A stretch of 64,000 nucleotides of DNA from Pseudoscleropodium purum (Eukaryota > Streptophyta > Bryopsida > Hypnales > Brachytheciaceae): assembly GCA_963969395.1 (NCBI GenBank), contig OZ017796.1:1614501-1678500 (forward strand), read 5' to 3'. Positions 33,649 to 46,214 of the stretch are shown piece by piece. Within the stretch, counting starts at the first letter, position 1; every line of letters begins with the position of its first letter. The notes beneath the pieces are model-generated. The model did not search any database. It worked only from the letters and a program-made list of their open reading frames with translations, and was not told the origin of the DNA. The translations under genes and the position numbers were made by a program.

Positions 33649-36042
33649 CACTACTAGAAAATGATGTCCAAATCAACAAAAAATCAGCATATTTTTGTTT
33701 ATTTGGGTACTACAATGTCCATTTTTATATTTTCTAAATTAATAGTGAGACTTTTTTTTTTCATTTAGATAGTGTAGTGACAAAATCAACAAATTTTTGT
33801 TGAATATTTTTGAAATCTTTTGAAATCTTCATTGTACAATGTAGTTCTTTTTAAATTAAGTATGTACTTACAATTCAATGTTCATTAAAGTCAAAAGACT
33901 TTGAAGGTAATTTGTGCATAATAAATGAACTTTTTCCAAAAAACTTTGAACTAAAAAAAGTTGTGGAATTGAACCAACTTTCATCTTCAACAATCCGTTT
34001 GAGATTTAAATTCTTCAATCAAAAGTTATAAACAAAATTCAAAGGACTATTAGAATTTTTTTTTTTAAATTCAACAAACTTTGGAGGCTATTTTGTCATA
34101 ATAGAAGAATTTTTTGGAAAAATCTTGAAACAAAGAGAAGTTGGAAATTCAAGAAATCTTTCATTTCCAATAGATTGTTTGAAGTTTTCATCTTCCAATC
34201 AAAAGTTATGGACAAAATTCAGAGAAGATGTTCAAAAATGTCAAAAATGTTAGAAGTAATGATTTTTCAATCTCTCTCTAAAATTTGTCCAAATTTTTTT
34301 AAGAAAATCTCCAAAATCCAAACAGAATATTGGAGATGAAAACTTGTTTAAATTATCAACTTTTATTAGTTCAAAATGTTTTCAAAAAAATTCTTTTTCT
34401 ATGCCAAACAACCTCCAAAATTTGTTGAATTTATATAAAAATAATTTCCAACACCTATTTCCATTTTGTTTATAACTTTTAATTGGAGGATTAACATCTT
34501 CAAGGGATTTTTATAATTTGAAGTTTAAAGTTCTTTAAAATTTAGTCATAGAATTAAGAAATGCCAATTTCAATCATGATTAAATTGTAATTTTGTAATA
34601 AATGATGAAAATCTAATGTCATTGTTTCTTCTTCAATAATATTTGAAATCGAGTTATAAAAAAGATATCAAAATTCATTTTAGAGTATAAAGTTTAAAAC
34701 TATCAATAAATTAGAAATCTTTGTAATTTCCATCTCATTAATCAAAATAGAGTACTTCAAAGCTTTTTATATAAAGATAAATTTAAGAAATCAGATTGAA
34801 ATGTTTATTTTTATAAAAAGTGATCAATATTTTGAAAATTTTATTGAGATTTCCAAGTTCTCCAAAGATTAATGAAAATTACACATTATATAGTAATTTT
34901 TCAATCATGTGATTAAAAGTTATAAGAGTTTTTTGTGCCTTGAAGCTACTCTTTGAGCATATGTCTTGTGAAAACTTTAAAGCAAAGAAATTAAAATGTT
35001 GTTCCAAGTGATTAGGTTTTATCTTCAAATTATTTACCCAAAATGTGTACGTCAATTCTAAAACTTGCAACTTTCTTTTACATGTTGAAAAAATATGTTG
35101 AAATATATATATACTAAAAACTTTTAAAAAAAAATTCATATTCATGCTTCAAAGAAATAATATATAGATAAAAAAAAAAATTTAATAGCTTAATCATCCA
35201 CAAATCGGTGCTTTTAAAAATCAATAGACTTTAGGCCCCGTTTTCACATAGTAAATTACCCTTTTTCTGAAAAGTTGAAAAATAAAAATAACTTTCATCT
35301 CCAAAAATTCATTTGCAATTTGGAGTCTTAAATGAAAAGTTATAGACAAAATTTAGTGAAGGATTGAAATGACCATTTTTCTTTAACATTTTTAAACACC
35401 CTCTCTAAATTTTGCCCATATTTCTTTATTAAAGACTTCAAATTGCAAACAAATTTTTGAAGATGAAAGGTACCTTTATTTACCAACTTTTTTTAGTTTA
35501 AAATTTCAAAAAATAAGTTAGTTTATTATGTGAAAATGGCCCCTGAAATTTACTAACTTTACAAGACAAATGCAAAAACAACAAAAAACTAATTAAATAA
35601 GCAACATATATTTCCATAAACATGTAAACATATTGGTGGTTCATTGGTACATGACCTTGAAGTTTCACCTCCAAGGTCCCAAGTTCAAACCCTGAAGGCA
35701 ATCCACCTTAATGGTGGGGCTACCTATGTGGCCTGCTTGTGTGGTACATGCCATGTGGCAATTCCTCATTGGTTAATAATTTTGATTTATGAGATTAAAA
35801 TTTGTGAATTTTAACTTGTAAAAAATGAACACTTTTTTGTTGCCAAATCAACATTTTATTGTTGTCAAATTAACATTTTTTTGCTATGCTCAACAAAAAA
35901 GTGTTCATTTTCATGTCTAAATTAACATTTTTTTACTATGCAGTGTCCGCACTGTCCAGGTTAACAGGTCCAAATCAATATAGACATTAACAAAAAAAAT
36001 CAACACTTTTTTGTCACTATAGACAATGATTTTCTAGTAGTG
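33649..36042. mobile_element. Non-autonomous CACTA-like element, 2.4 kb
   Basis: The left end is CACTACTAGAAAATGATG; the right end, read inward on the minus strand, is CACTACTAGAAAATCATTG. Flanking triplets ATT and ACT agree at two of three bases, so a target duplication is possible but not clean. It is AT-rich with no long open frame. Subterminal repeats built on CAACAAAAAAGTGTTC occur in both orientations (about 35826, 35892 and 36001). The part at 34550-35010 resembles the right subterminal segment of the large CACTA element. Confidence 0.55.
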
Positions 36043-36364
36043 ACTCTTTCCTTTTCCATATGGCATGGGTTCTTAATTTATGATTTAGGAATGCTAATCA
36101 ATTTTGAAGCAAAGTTCAATAATTAGAGACAATATAGTATAAGTAACATTGCATTCATTAACTACTGTTGTCATTGGTGGTAGCATGAATCCTAGTATTT
36201 GATGGCTTATCACTATTTAGCTATAATTGAAGCTTTGCATCCTTTTCAATTAATAGATGCTGAATGTTGTATTGGCAAAGTATTGTTCTTGCTTGGTTCA
36301 ACCATCACATACATATAACCATATGTGTTATTTTATGGTTACATCTTGTTTTGTTTGTACAATG

Positions 36365-36557
36365 CACTAGTAGAAAATGTAAGAATTCTAAGAAAATAAT
36401 GTTGATTTGGATGCATTGTCTCGGTCACTATTTTGTTGATTTCAATAAAAATCTAATGATTTTAACAAATTTCTATTGAAATCAACAAAATAGTAACTAG
36501 AACAATACGTGTCCAAATCAATAGAATTCTGTTGGAATTCTTGCATTTTCAACTAGC
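36365..36557. mobile_element. 193-bp foldback element (near-complete palindrome)
   Basis: The two halves are complementary almost throughout. The left begins CACTAGTAGAAAATGTAAG and the right, read inward, GCTAGTTGAAAATGCAAG; both continue through AATTC, TTGATTTGGA and ACTATTTTGTTGATTTCAAT. The ends resemble the CACTAGTAG-type termini nearby. Probably a MITE; transcription would give a long hairpin. Confidence 0.75.
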
Positions 36558-37878
36558 AAAAATCTCTTGAGCTTTTTCTCCTCCATGTATAAAGATTGAG
36601 ATTGAAACTGATATTTAAGTTTCAAGGATTGAACTAGGGTTTTTATTTTTCATTTTTTAAGAAGTGCCAAAGTGGCAATATAAAATATTGTAGTGGTGCT
36701 CCAAACTTCAACATTCATCCACATATTGGATAGAAAATATTAGTTAGCACATATCACATGTCTATAATTTGATTTTCATTCACAATTTGGCGATTTCATC
36801 TAAGATTTTTTTAATTTGAAATTTTTTAGCGATTTCATCTATTTCTTCTAGGCATTTTTCTGCCATTTTTTAGCCAAATTATTTTTTCTATTGCAAACTA
36901 GAATCAAAAAGCCTAAAAAAAGCCCTAAATTGAACCTTGATTGATTTGAAGGTGTTAGAGGGTCCTTGTTAACAATGCTATGGATGCTATGGATTTTGAT
37001 AATGGTTTTGGTTGTGACCTAGTGATGTATTATAGTCAGATGGAATATAGCTTTTTGGATACGTGTGGGCTAGAGGCAAACGAAGGTAGAAGAATTGTTG
37101 GTGTGGATGACGTGAGCTCTTTGAACCTTCATGAAGTAATTGATGTCAAGGGTTTCGAAATTCTTGAACTAAAGATGGAATCAAATGTGTCAGAAAGATG
37201 TTAGCATCTTCGTCTCCCTGATTTTTTTTTGTTTTATTTAGAGTGTTAGTAGATCCTTTCAAGAACTTTTTTCTAACCAATTGTCTTATAAATATTCTGA
37301 TTGTAGAGTAATAAGTACGTGTAGGTGTATGATGGAGATGCATTATCTTCCAACCTGCGCCCCCCATGGCCCTGCCCTACTTTGACGGCACTCCTAATGA
37401 GAGTGTAACTAACATTTTAGTGCAAGTCATGCAACTTGTGTCAATCTTGGAGACTCAATATTTCAATGAGACCATCGTCATCATCATCATAGCCTCCAAC
37501 TCTAATAATCTGTCCATTCTCAAAGCTAGACTGACTAGGCTTGATTTGCGCAGGTATGGCCATACTTCACATTCCCAATGCCCAAATTTATGTTGATTGC
37601 TACAATCGGACATTCTAGTATAGTTGGATTGTTTCACAATGAAAAGATTTCCTTTTTGATGTTGGGCCAAAGTTTGTTGAACCATCTAATTTTTCTGAGT
37701 ACAATTTGGTGGTTGGCATGATCATTTCAATTTGGAATGTTGAGATTGATGTGAGAAGTGTGGTACTAGTTAGGGTGACAAACACAGACAATTAGTGTAT
37801 ACCCTAGGAGAAGTAAGATTTGTAGATGCAACAAAATTGCCTCCTCCACGACAAGTTGCTTTAGACTATATTAAATGT
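36558..37878. other. AT-rich spacer with two short unexplained open frames
   Basis: Frames at 36980-37204 (starts MDAMDFDNGFGCDL) and 37366-37596 (starts MALPYFDGTPNES) are longer than the surrounding noise but match no family I recognise. They may be remains of a retroelement gag or a degraded gene. No splice structure is evident. Confidence 0.25.
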
Positions 37879-38066
37879 TGTTGGAATAGCTGCATTGTAG
37901 CAACTTGATAACCTTCTAAGATTCAAGAGAGATAAGGAAGGGCCTTAGGGCTTAAATACTCTTAGATTAACCTAAACACTAAGCTAACATTAAGCTAATC
38001 CTAATCTACTTAGATGAATGTCATCCATCAAGGAAGTAATATAGTAATACAGGAAACGATTCAATA
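37879..38066 (-). repeat. Degraded copia element, left LTR (element 3' LTR)
   Basis: About 188 bp from TGTTGGAATAGCTGC to ATTCAATA. Pairs with 42740-42917 in direct orientation, with small gaps. Confidence 0.75.
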
Positions 38067-41000
38067 TCCTCCACAATCTAAGGATTGAAGAGAGAAGTGT
38101 TTCGTGAATTGGTAATGGTGCGCATGAGGCGAATACGAATGAAGGTTGTTCATGAATTTTTTGGTGATGCCTTGTTGGGGAAACTTGCGGGGTTGGTGGT
38201 GTGGATTTGTGTTGCATTTGTTGCTCAATTGTCGGCTTGGTGTTTCCGTGTGGTTGATGCATGCATTGAAGACCGGTTGATGGTTGAGAATTGTGAGTTG
38301 GAGGTGTTGGAGTTGAGTGCAGTGTTAATGACGAACGATGCGAGGTAAGATCAAGCTTGGGAGGCGATATTTGAAAGCAAGTGGCGGAGGCGACGATTAG
38401 TGAAGACCCCAAAGTTTTAATGCCGTGAGGCAGGGTAGGACGCTAGGAATGTATTTCTTGTGGGAAGACTATTCCTGAGAGGTAACTAGGTATAAAGGTT
38501 CGGAGTTCAAAAGTTTTAGGTCCCTTATAGAGACTGAAGACTACATGTTCAGTGTTCGAGGTCCTAGGGAGGTTTAGGGAGGGAACAAAGGGATGAGCTA
38601 GGGAATTTTGTACCAAGGTTTGAAGGTTGAGAATTCCTAGGGTTTCATAACATTGTTGAAATTTCACCCTTCCCAAAGGTTTTGTAGGTGTATCTATTGG
38701 TTGTAGATTGGTGTGATTATATTGTATTGTGACTTTACTATCCAAGATTTGCTCCCTAATGAAATGATAATGTATTTCAATGTATTTGGAGCACACGTGA
38801 AATACTAGATTGTGAGATAACTTGATTGCACCCTAATTGTCATAGTAGAGAGTGATGGGGTTGTATTTGGTGTCGTGGAGTCTGTGAGTTTGCAAGAACA
38901 GGTTGTTGGAGCTCTTGGAGAAGGCAATGGAGTCACATAGCTTCTTGAACGCCGTCATTCAATGTGCAATACTCAAATTGAGCGGATGATCGTGACAGTG
39001 TCAACTGTAGTTTGCTCTGCCATGAGATAGGGCCACTTGCTAAGGTAAATATGTATGTGACCATGGATCAACATGTTTCCGGGCATGCTCCCCAATTGGC
39101 ATCTGTGTAATCCAATATTGATAGAAGGGCTCTTGTACAATAGAAAATGTCGTGGTCTTACGTGTCTTGTAAGTATTTGAGTAGGTGTTTTATCATGTTG
39201 AGGTGTGTTTCTTAAAGGTGTGGTCAACATATAACTACTTAATCGGCTGACAAAGTAGACAATGTCTAGTCTTGTGATGGTCAAGAATATTAACTAGCCT
39301 ACTAATGGATAGTAGTTTGTGGAATTAGTTGGTAGAGACTTCATGTTTGTAACTAGGATGGTACCTTCAGTAAAAGTTGTTGGAGCTGATTTAGAGGTTG
39401 ACATTCCGATTTCTTGTAGTATGGAATTTTTGTAGTCTCGTTGGTGTAGTGATATGCCCTGAATGGTGTGTTCAAATGAAATCCCCAAATAGCTCGGATT
39501 TTTCCCAAGTTGTACATCTCCAATTCTTGATGTAGAAATTGTTTGAGCCAAGTGATCAATTGATTTGAACTACCCGTAATAAATAGGTCATTGATGTAAA
39601 GCATGAAGATCAATGTCTCTCTATCTTGGTGCGTATAGTAAAGATTGCCATCAGACGTGCTCTGTTTGAGGCCGAGTTTGCAAAGGGCTATGTCTATACG
39701 GTCATACCAAGTTTGGGGAGACTGTTTCAAGCCATAGAATGACTCTTACAATTTGCAAACTAGGTTTTTTTTGCCACAAGGTCAGAACCCTAGGAGTTGC
39801 ATCATGTAGACTTTTCCTTGAGTAGGCCATGCATAAACGCTTTGAAGACATCCATGTGATGGATGTCCTATCTTTCTACTACTATTGCGAGTGAGATGGC
39901 GGGTCGGGGAATTGTTCACTTGATTATGGAGGTAAATGTTTTGGTAGCCTATCCCTTCCCTTTGTTCAAAGCCGTGTGCAACAAGTCTTGCCTTCTTGAT
40001 TGGTGGTGCACCATTTATCCTGGGTTTGAGCTTAAAGATTCATTTGTAAGTAATTGCACACTTATCTAGTAGTAAAGGCTCTAGTTCCTAGATGTTGTTT
40101 TTCCAGATTGAGTTCATCTCCTCTTGTACAACCAATCACTATTTCAAATTAATTTTAGCTTATTTGAAAGAAATGTTGGCTTGATTTGGCTCCATAGGTG
40201 CAATCTGAGCAACAATTGACCTAATGTGGCAAGTATCAAAATCTATAGTTGACAAGCACAGCTCATATCCTCCAAATTGAATGTTTTGGGTGTGTAGGTG
40301 TACAGAATGGCAAGGAGCTACAAGCGGAGGTGGAGAGGAGTAAGTGTCAAGAAATGAGGTACTGTCGGAGGTTGGCTAAGCATTAGTAGGGAGTATAGGA
40401 GGTGAGGGAGGAATGTCAGGAGGAAAGGAAGGTACAGGGACTAATGTGTGAAGCTGGAGGATTAAAGGTGGGAAAAGAAACATGTTTGGGGATAGGAGTG
40501 CTGTGGGAGGTGAGGCGGGAAGAGAGGAGATTGGATTGGATGAGATGAGAAATCTTTAGGGAAAAAAATACCTTCTAAAGGTTCAATGATCTCATGAGAT
40601 GGTACATCAAATGAGGTTTTGTCAAACTTGACATTCCTAATTATAATTATAATTTTTCTAGAGCTTGGGTGGTAGCAACAATAGGCCTTGCTTTACTCGT
40701 CATAGCTAAGGAAGATCATGTTGATGGCTTTAGAATCGAGCTTTTGCCGTTGTTTGTCCAGGATGTGGCAATAAGCTATGCATCCAATTATTTTGAAATG
40801 ACCTACATGAGGTTTGATCCTTGTAAACATTTCCTTGGGTGCCTTGAGCTTCAATGCCTTTGTGGGGCATTGGTTTTGAATGTAATTGATAGTCTTGGCA
40901 AGTTCTTCCCACAATGGTTTGGAAATATTCGTACCAGTGACGACACTCGACATGCCTTCAAGTAGAGTCTGATTCTTATGCTCCACAATGCCATTATGGT

Positions 41001-42739
41001 GCGGTGAGTAGCCATTTGTGAGTTGTCGCTTGCTTCTAGTTGCAACACAATAGGATGTAAAGTTGTTGGAAATGTATTCTCCTCTATGGTCATTGCATAG
41101 AGTCTCAATGTAAAGTTTAGGAGTTTCAACCAGAGCATGGAATTGTTTAAAGGAAGCTAAGGTTTGTGATTTCTTTGCTAAGAAATATAACCATGTTTTT
41201 AAGTGTAGTCATCTATAAAGGTAAAGATGTATCAATTGTCATTTTGCAATTTGATGGGCATGGGTCCACAAAGATCATTGTGTACTAATTGAAGTAGTTG
41301 AGTGGTATAGGTTGTGTGTTTTTTGGGAATGCAATCTATAGGTAGCTTGCCCATCATACAAGATGTGTAGACATGTTTGAAGAGGGGAATGCAAGGCAGC
41401 CATGCAACAAGTTCTCTGGTGCCTAGGTGATAAAGTGACTGGTAGTTCAAATGGCCTATGCGGTGATGCCACAAGTGAATCTCATTATGAGAAATGAGGT
41501 TGTAGTAAATGAGGAGTTGGTGTCAAGATGAAGTCTAGGCTAGAGATGGGTGCACTAGATGATGGTTGGGTAGTAATATTAATTAATTAGGATGGGGATT
41601 GGGTTGGTGAATTGTCTATGATGGAGTTGTTAACTCTATATAGGTTATTTTGAGGGTCACAAAAGCCATGAAGAAATGTTTTAGTGGGATGGTCTTTATT
41701 ATAGATAAGACAAGAGTTAGCTTCAAATAAGACTTTGTAGCTAAGATCAGTGAGTTTCCCAACTGAAAATAGATTAGTCTTTAAACCTAGTACATAAAGA
41801 ACATGAGGAACCTCTTTTATTAATTTTAATGAGTCAGAAATGTGTACAGTCCTTTGCCCAACTACAAGCACAAATTGTCCTCTAGTAGTTTTGATGTGAG
41901 AAATGTAGGAAAGACTAATGTTATTGATGAGTGAAGAATTGCCAATGACATGCAAGGATGCACCGAAGTCCAAGAACCAATTGTTCTTAGTTGATGCAAA
42001 GTTGATGCAAGCATTTGTATATTCCTCAGGTAGACTATTCAAAGTTAGATCTACAATATCTTTGTTTGGTGTATGGTTGTCCAAGTTAGTGAGTTGCATG
42101 ACTATGAGGTTGATGTGCTATAAGTGATTTCCTATCCCCTTGCCTTTCGCAAGTTTAAGTGAGTAGAATTGTTCCCTTAACGATAGACGTCAAGAGCTAT
42201 TGCGTATGTTACACAACAAACATAATCGTAACCAAATATGTTGTGGTTCAGTAAGGTGGATAACATTGATCAGTATAGAGTCCTGTACGAAAGAGGTGAT
42301 GATTCTTCCGGCTTGAAATCAGAGCTCCATGTCTTTTGATGTGTTAGGTCTTTAGGTTGTATCAGGTGTGACAACTATGGGCGGCGTCTTGCTTGGCGTG
42401 TGCTCTCCTATGGTGGCGCTCGCTCCCGAGGTTGTAGTGTCCGCAACTAGTGTTGAAGGTTGATCAAGAATCAACGATGGTTCGATGAACTTCCACAAGC
42501 CTTCCTATATAAGTATCATTTTTATTGTACAGCTCCATAGGATATAATTAGACAACCCTGCTAGGTTTCATAGACTCTAAAATGTCTCTAACTGTCAAAT
42601 CGATGTTCTATGCAAACCATGTGGTACTTTGATTGTAACTAGTTTAGAGGCCATAGTTCGGCCCAAAAAAAAAGAAAATAACAAATGATCACTCAAGTGT
42701 CTATGACAACTTGTAGACCCTAAACCAACTCTGATACTA

Positions 42740-42917
42740 TGTTGGAATAGTTGCATTGTGGCAACGTGGTAACCTTTTAAGATTCAAGAGAAAAAAGGAG
42801 GGGCTACAAGGCTTAAATTAACCTAAATACTAAGCTAATACTAAGCTAATCCTAATCTATTTAGATGAATGTCATCCAGGAAGGGAATGCTACAGTAACA
42901 TAGGAGACAATTCAATA
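42740..42917 (-). repeat. Degraded copia element, right LTR (element 5' LTR)
   Basis: About 178 bp from TGTTGGAATAGTTGC to TTCAATA. The primer site abuts it at 42725-42739. Confidence 0.75.
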
Positions 42918-44574
42918 AGTGCTCTCAGAAACCTCCAAACTGCTAAAGTGTATCCCATAAAGAAATTTGTTTTGTTTTAGACTCAACAACTCTTGAATCT
43001 ATCCTTCGTTAAGATGGGTAGTACCTGTTTGAGCAATGTTGTACTATACTCGTGAAATTTGCATTTCACAATTGCGTCTATTGCGTCTATTCCATGTTTG
43101 TGGTTCATTTCAAATTTGGTTGCCTGACTTGAAAACCAAGACTTGTGAAACCAAAAATCAACTACCCATTCTTTCCATTGCAGATACTCAATGAACTCGT
43201 TCTAGAAGTCTACAACTATTGAGAACCTAAAGAATGAGTGACTAGTTGAAAATCTCAAATTATCAAAGTGAGAGTTTGCAATGAGTACCTCAAAAACTTG
43301 AAGCAAACTAGATCTAAAGGTCTGAGAGCTAAAAAAGACTTTGAAGTTCATGGGTGCGATGTTATACATTTTATAGGGCATTCATGCTTTATGATCAATG
43401 TTGACCTCAAAGACCTCATATTGTTTGATTTTTATTGACTTTAGCATCAAGTGATGGTCTATGTAGCAATCGATCAACTCTTAAGGGATTCAAAGCAACC
43501 ATTGCTTGAAGCAAGGGCCAATCATGTTCAATTTATGTCAAGTGTGGCATGGGGCTAGGTTCTCCATAGAACAAGATCTAAACATTTGGGAATGCCCTTC
43601 CATATTCAAGCCTAAATTCAAGAAGAAGAAGAAGAAGAACCTCCCAATGTTCCCAATATCAAGAAACAAGCCCGATGACCACATCCTCTTAAAATCCATG
43701 ACTCATTCAAATAGGAAATCAATCACAAGCCACAAAAAACACACTAGCAACACTTGATTCATACTATAACAACGCTTCAAACAATCACCTTAATTGAAAC
43801 ACCTAGACCCAAAGCCGAAACCAAAATCCACGCAACAATTCAAAATACGCCAAAGCTTGCTACTGGGCATCTGGAGAGGATTCATTTGCATGACAACTAA
43901 GCATTGAGTTCAAATAGCTTATGATCCTCAATGCCACCACTCAACTCAAAAATTTGACTAAGATATCATCCACTAGATTTTAATCTTTCAAAACAATTGA
44001 TTTCATTTCATATTTTCAATTAAAAAAACAAAAGTCTACAAAACTTTGTAAACCAAAAATAAAACATCCAATTATATATGTGCATCAATTACACACTTTG
44101 CAAGGGAGAAGCCACAATCAAGCTGCATGTACTTCTTGAATGTGTCATGATGTCATACCACCTCACTTTACCCATATATCTTCAAAGTTGACAAACATCA
44201 ATTGCAAAATTTACCATTCCAATTCATTGCAATTCAAAACATAGAATTCAATTTGATAGATGTATCTTTTGAAAACAAAGAGAATGATATCACAATAGTT
44301 TGAGCATATTTGAGTATTAGATATGCTCTCTCAAAAATTCCCTTAAAACTAAACCTCTTGGACTAGGATTAATGTTAAAGGATTAAATAAAAAATAAAAA
44401 ATTTAAACCAAACTGTTGAGTAATATTTTTTTTAAAATCTATTACGGGTAAATATCAACTTAAATAATCAAAACATATCAATGAGAATTCAAATATCAAT
44501 AGAGTATTTATTCAGCTATTGGTTGTTTTACAGGTAGGCGTGCAGAATGCAGCCACAATAAAATACAAGTCGAT
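42918..44574. other. AT-rich spacer
   Basis: No gene, RNA or clear repeat boundary is seen. A short (AAG)n run lies at 43620-43640. The sequence changes character at about 44575, where the third rhomboid copy begins. Confidence 0.4.
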
Positions 44575-45690
44575 CGAGAGGCATTTGGCCAGGTTGAATT
44601 GTGTCACTGACTTCTTTTGAGTTCGTTGGGATTAATTGAGCGGCTGCGTCTTGTGGTTTTGCAGGAGCTTGGTAATCGAAGTCTACCGCAGCAGCAGCAG
44701 GTGTCCGGAGCAATTGGGGAGACCTGCTTGCAAGTGCCTCTGGAGGTGAATGCAGGTTATCTGAGACTTACTGAGACTGGGGCTCAATTCTTCGTTGCAG
44801 GCATTTCCTTGCCGTGGAATTCTATAATCAGGTTCGTGGAAGGGAGGAAAAAGAGTGGACGCAGGAAGTCCGTTGCTACAGCAGCATCAACGGGTGGCGA
44901 AGACAGGTCATCTTCTGTTCCTAGGAGTTCGGGCTTCGGCATTGGCTCCAGAAGCCGCATGTGGACCAACATCATTCTTGGTGTGAATCTTGTGTAAGGA
45001 ACTCCACGTCCCGACTTACGAGGCTGCTGTCGTGTGAACGAAATTGGATCTGGTTCGTTGTGTTCATATTTCGAAAGACTTTGTGACTCGAATTCTTGGT
45101 GTAATTTTGCATTGTTAAGCACGGTTGCTACTCCGTGCATCTGCATTCATGGCGTGATGTGAACCTCGAAGCAGTCGAGTCTGTACTTGATTTCTCCATT
45201 ACTGGACGATGGAAACTGTCGATTTGATTTCGTTGGACTACTTTTTCTTCCTGCGGCCTGCGGGAGAAATTCATTGCATCGAATGTTGATGATGCAAAGT
45301 TGCTTGCAGAGTGTTCGGGGCTCAAATAGCGTCACAAGGCCAACTGCTTTTACTAGGAGCCAAGGTGATTTGCTGTTCATTTTTGGTGCTGTTTATAGAA
45401 TCGATGGAGAATATTAGTGGTGTGTGCCAGCCGAGAACCGCGGTTTGAGTGTACAGCTTGACAAATCTATTTCAGAGCTGGAGAACTTTTCTACAGTTGT
45501 ATCAATGTGTACCTGTTGTTTTCAAGCAGGTGAACAGCTTGATAGATAAAGGTCAATGGTGGAGGCTTGTCACCTATTCTTTGCTTCATGCCGACATTTT
45601 GCATCTTCTGGTAAGGTATTCACCACTGTTTGATGTCCCAAAGCATTCCTCTATTAATCGCAGAGGTCAAAAGCTGATGACAGATACCAA
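44575..45690 (+). pseudogene. Partial rhomboid gene copy 3 (exons 2-4, nearly identical to the intact gene)
   Basis: Matches 7765-6650 of the rhomboid gene in inverted orientation. From about 44770 on it is nearly identical to the intact gene, introns included (the 120-codon antisense frame at 44784-45146 is unchanged). It holds exon 2, exon 3 ([14 protein letters not shown]) and exon 4 ([12 protein letters not shown]), with splice sites kept, but has no exon 1 and stops inside intron 4, so it lacks both catalytic residues. Its first 200 bp instead share variants with copy 2 (GGCATTTGGCCAGGTTGAAT; Ala for Ser in LEVNAGYL). It appears to be a mosaic of two source sequences. Confidence 0.9.
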
Positions 45691-46214
45691 TGCAAAGCGT
45701 CTCCTTAAATATAATTTCCCCCTAAACACATAGAAGTGAATGCATCATGGAACTCGATGAAGGCAATTCCAATTCTGAGAAACTAGAACATTTATTTCCA
45801 ATTCCGACAAAGCATGGAAGTTCACCCTTAGTCACCATTATTCACCTCAGTGCAAAATTTCTCAAACGAAGAGACAAGTATTACTCTGCAGGATAGTACT
45901 CAAAAAAAGATGGTTCTCATGAAAATCCACCATTCCATTTCAAAGAAAATACAAGTTGAGGAATGGTTGAAACCTACGGAGATAATCTTCATCTCCCACT
46001 GCTAATTTATGCTAAGCTTAATATGTAGGCCAGTTATCATAATTAGCGAAGACTGCATTCTGATCTAGAGCTAGCTGGAACCTTCATGTTTGCAAAGCTA
46101 CTCAGCACGAGCGGAATTCAAGTTTATTACAATCGATCAATTACTGAAGAAACTCACAGTGAATGGGATAAGGTAGATGGGGCAACGTAGAAGGAAGGAG
46201 AATGTATGTCAGTA
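45691..46214. other. Spacer between rhomboid copy 3 and the GH79 gene
   Basis: No gene is seen. Probably contains the 3' UTR of the GH79 gene, whose stop codon lies at 46215-46217. Confidence 0.4.

Larger units (their letters stand above)
37879..42917 (-). mobile_element. Degraded Ty1/copia LTR retrotransposon
   Basis: Flanked by related LTRs (37879-38066 and 42740-42917), both starting TGTTGGAATAG on the plus strand and diverged by roughly 15-20%. Next to the right LTR a primer site, on the minus strand TAGTATCAGAGTTGG, is close to the initiator-Met type. Next to the left LTR is a purine tract, TTGTGGAGGA. Coding order on the minus strand: gag/protease remnant 42099-41587 (NNWFLDFGASLHVI), integrase zinc region 41474-41232 (MWHHRIGHLNYQSLYH, CGPMP), integrase end 40986-40693 (PTKALKLKAPKEMF), reverse transcriptase 39730-39294 (LYINDLFITGSS) and RNase H 38796-38443 (SKYIEIHYHFIREQI). 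Many stops and shifts; dead. No target duplication found. Confidence 0.85.
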
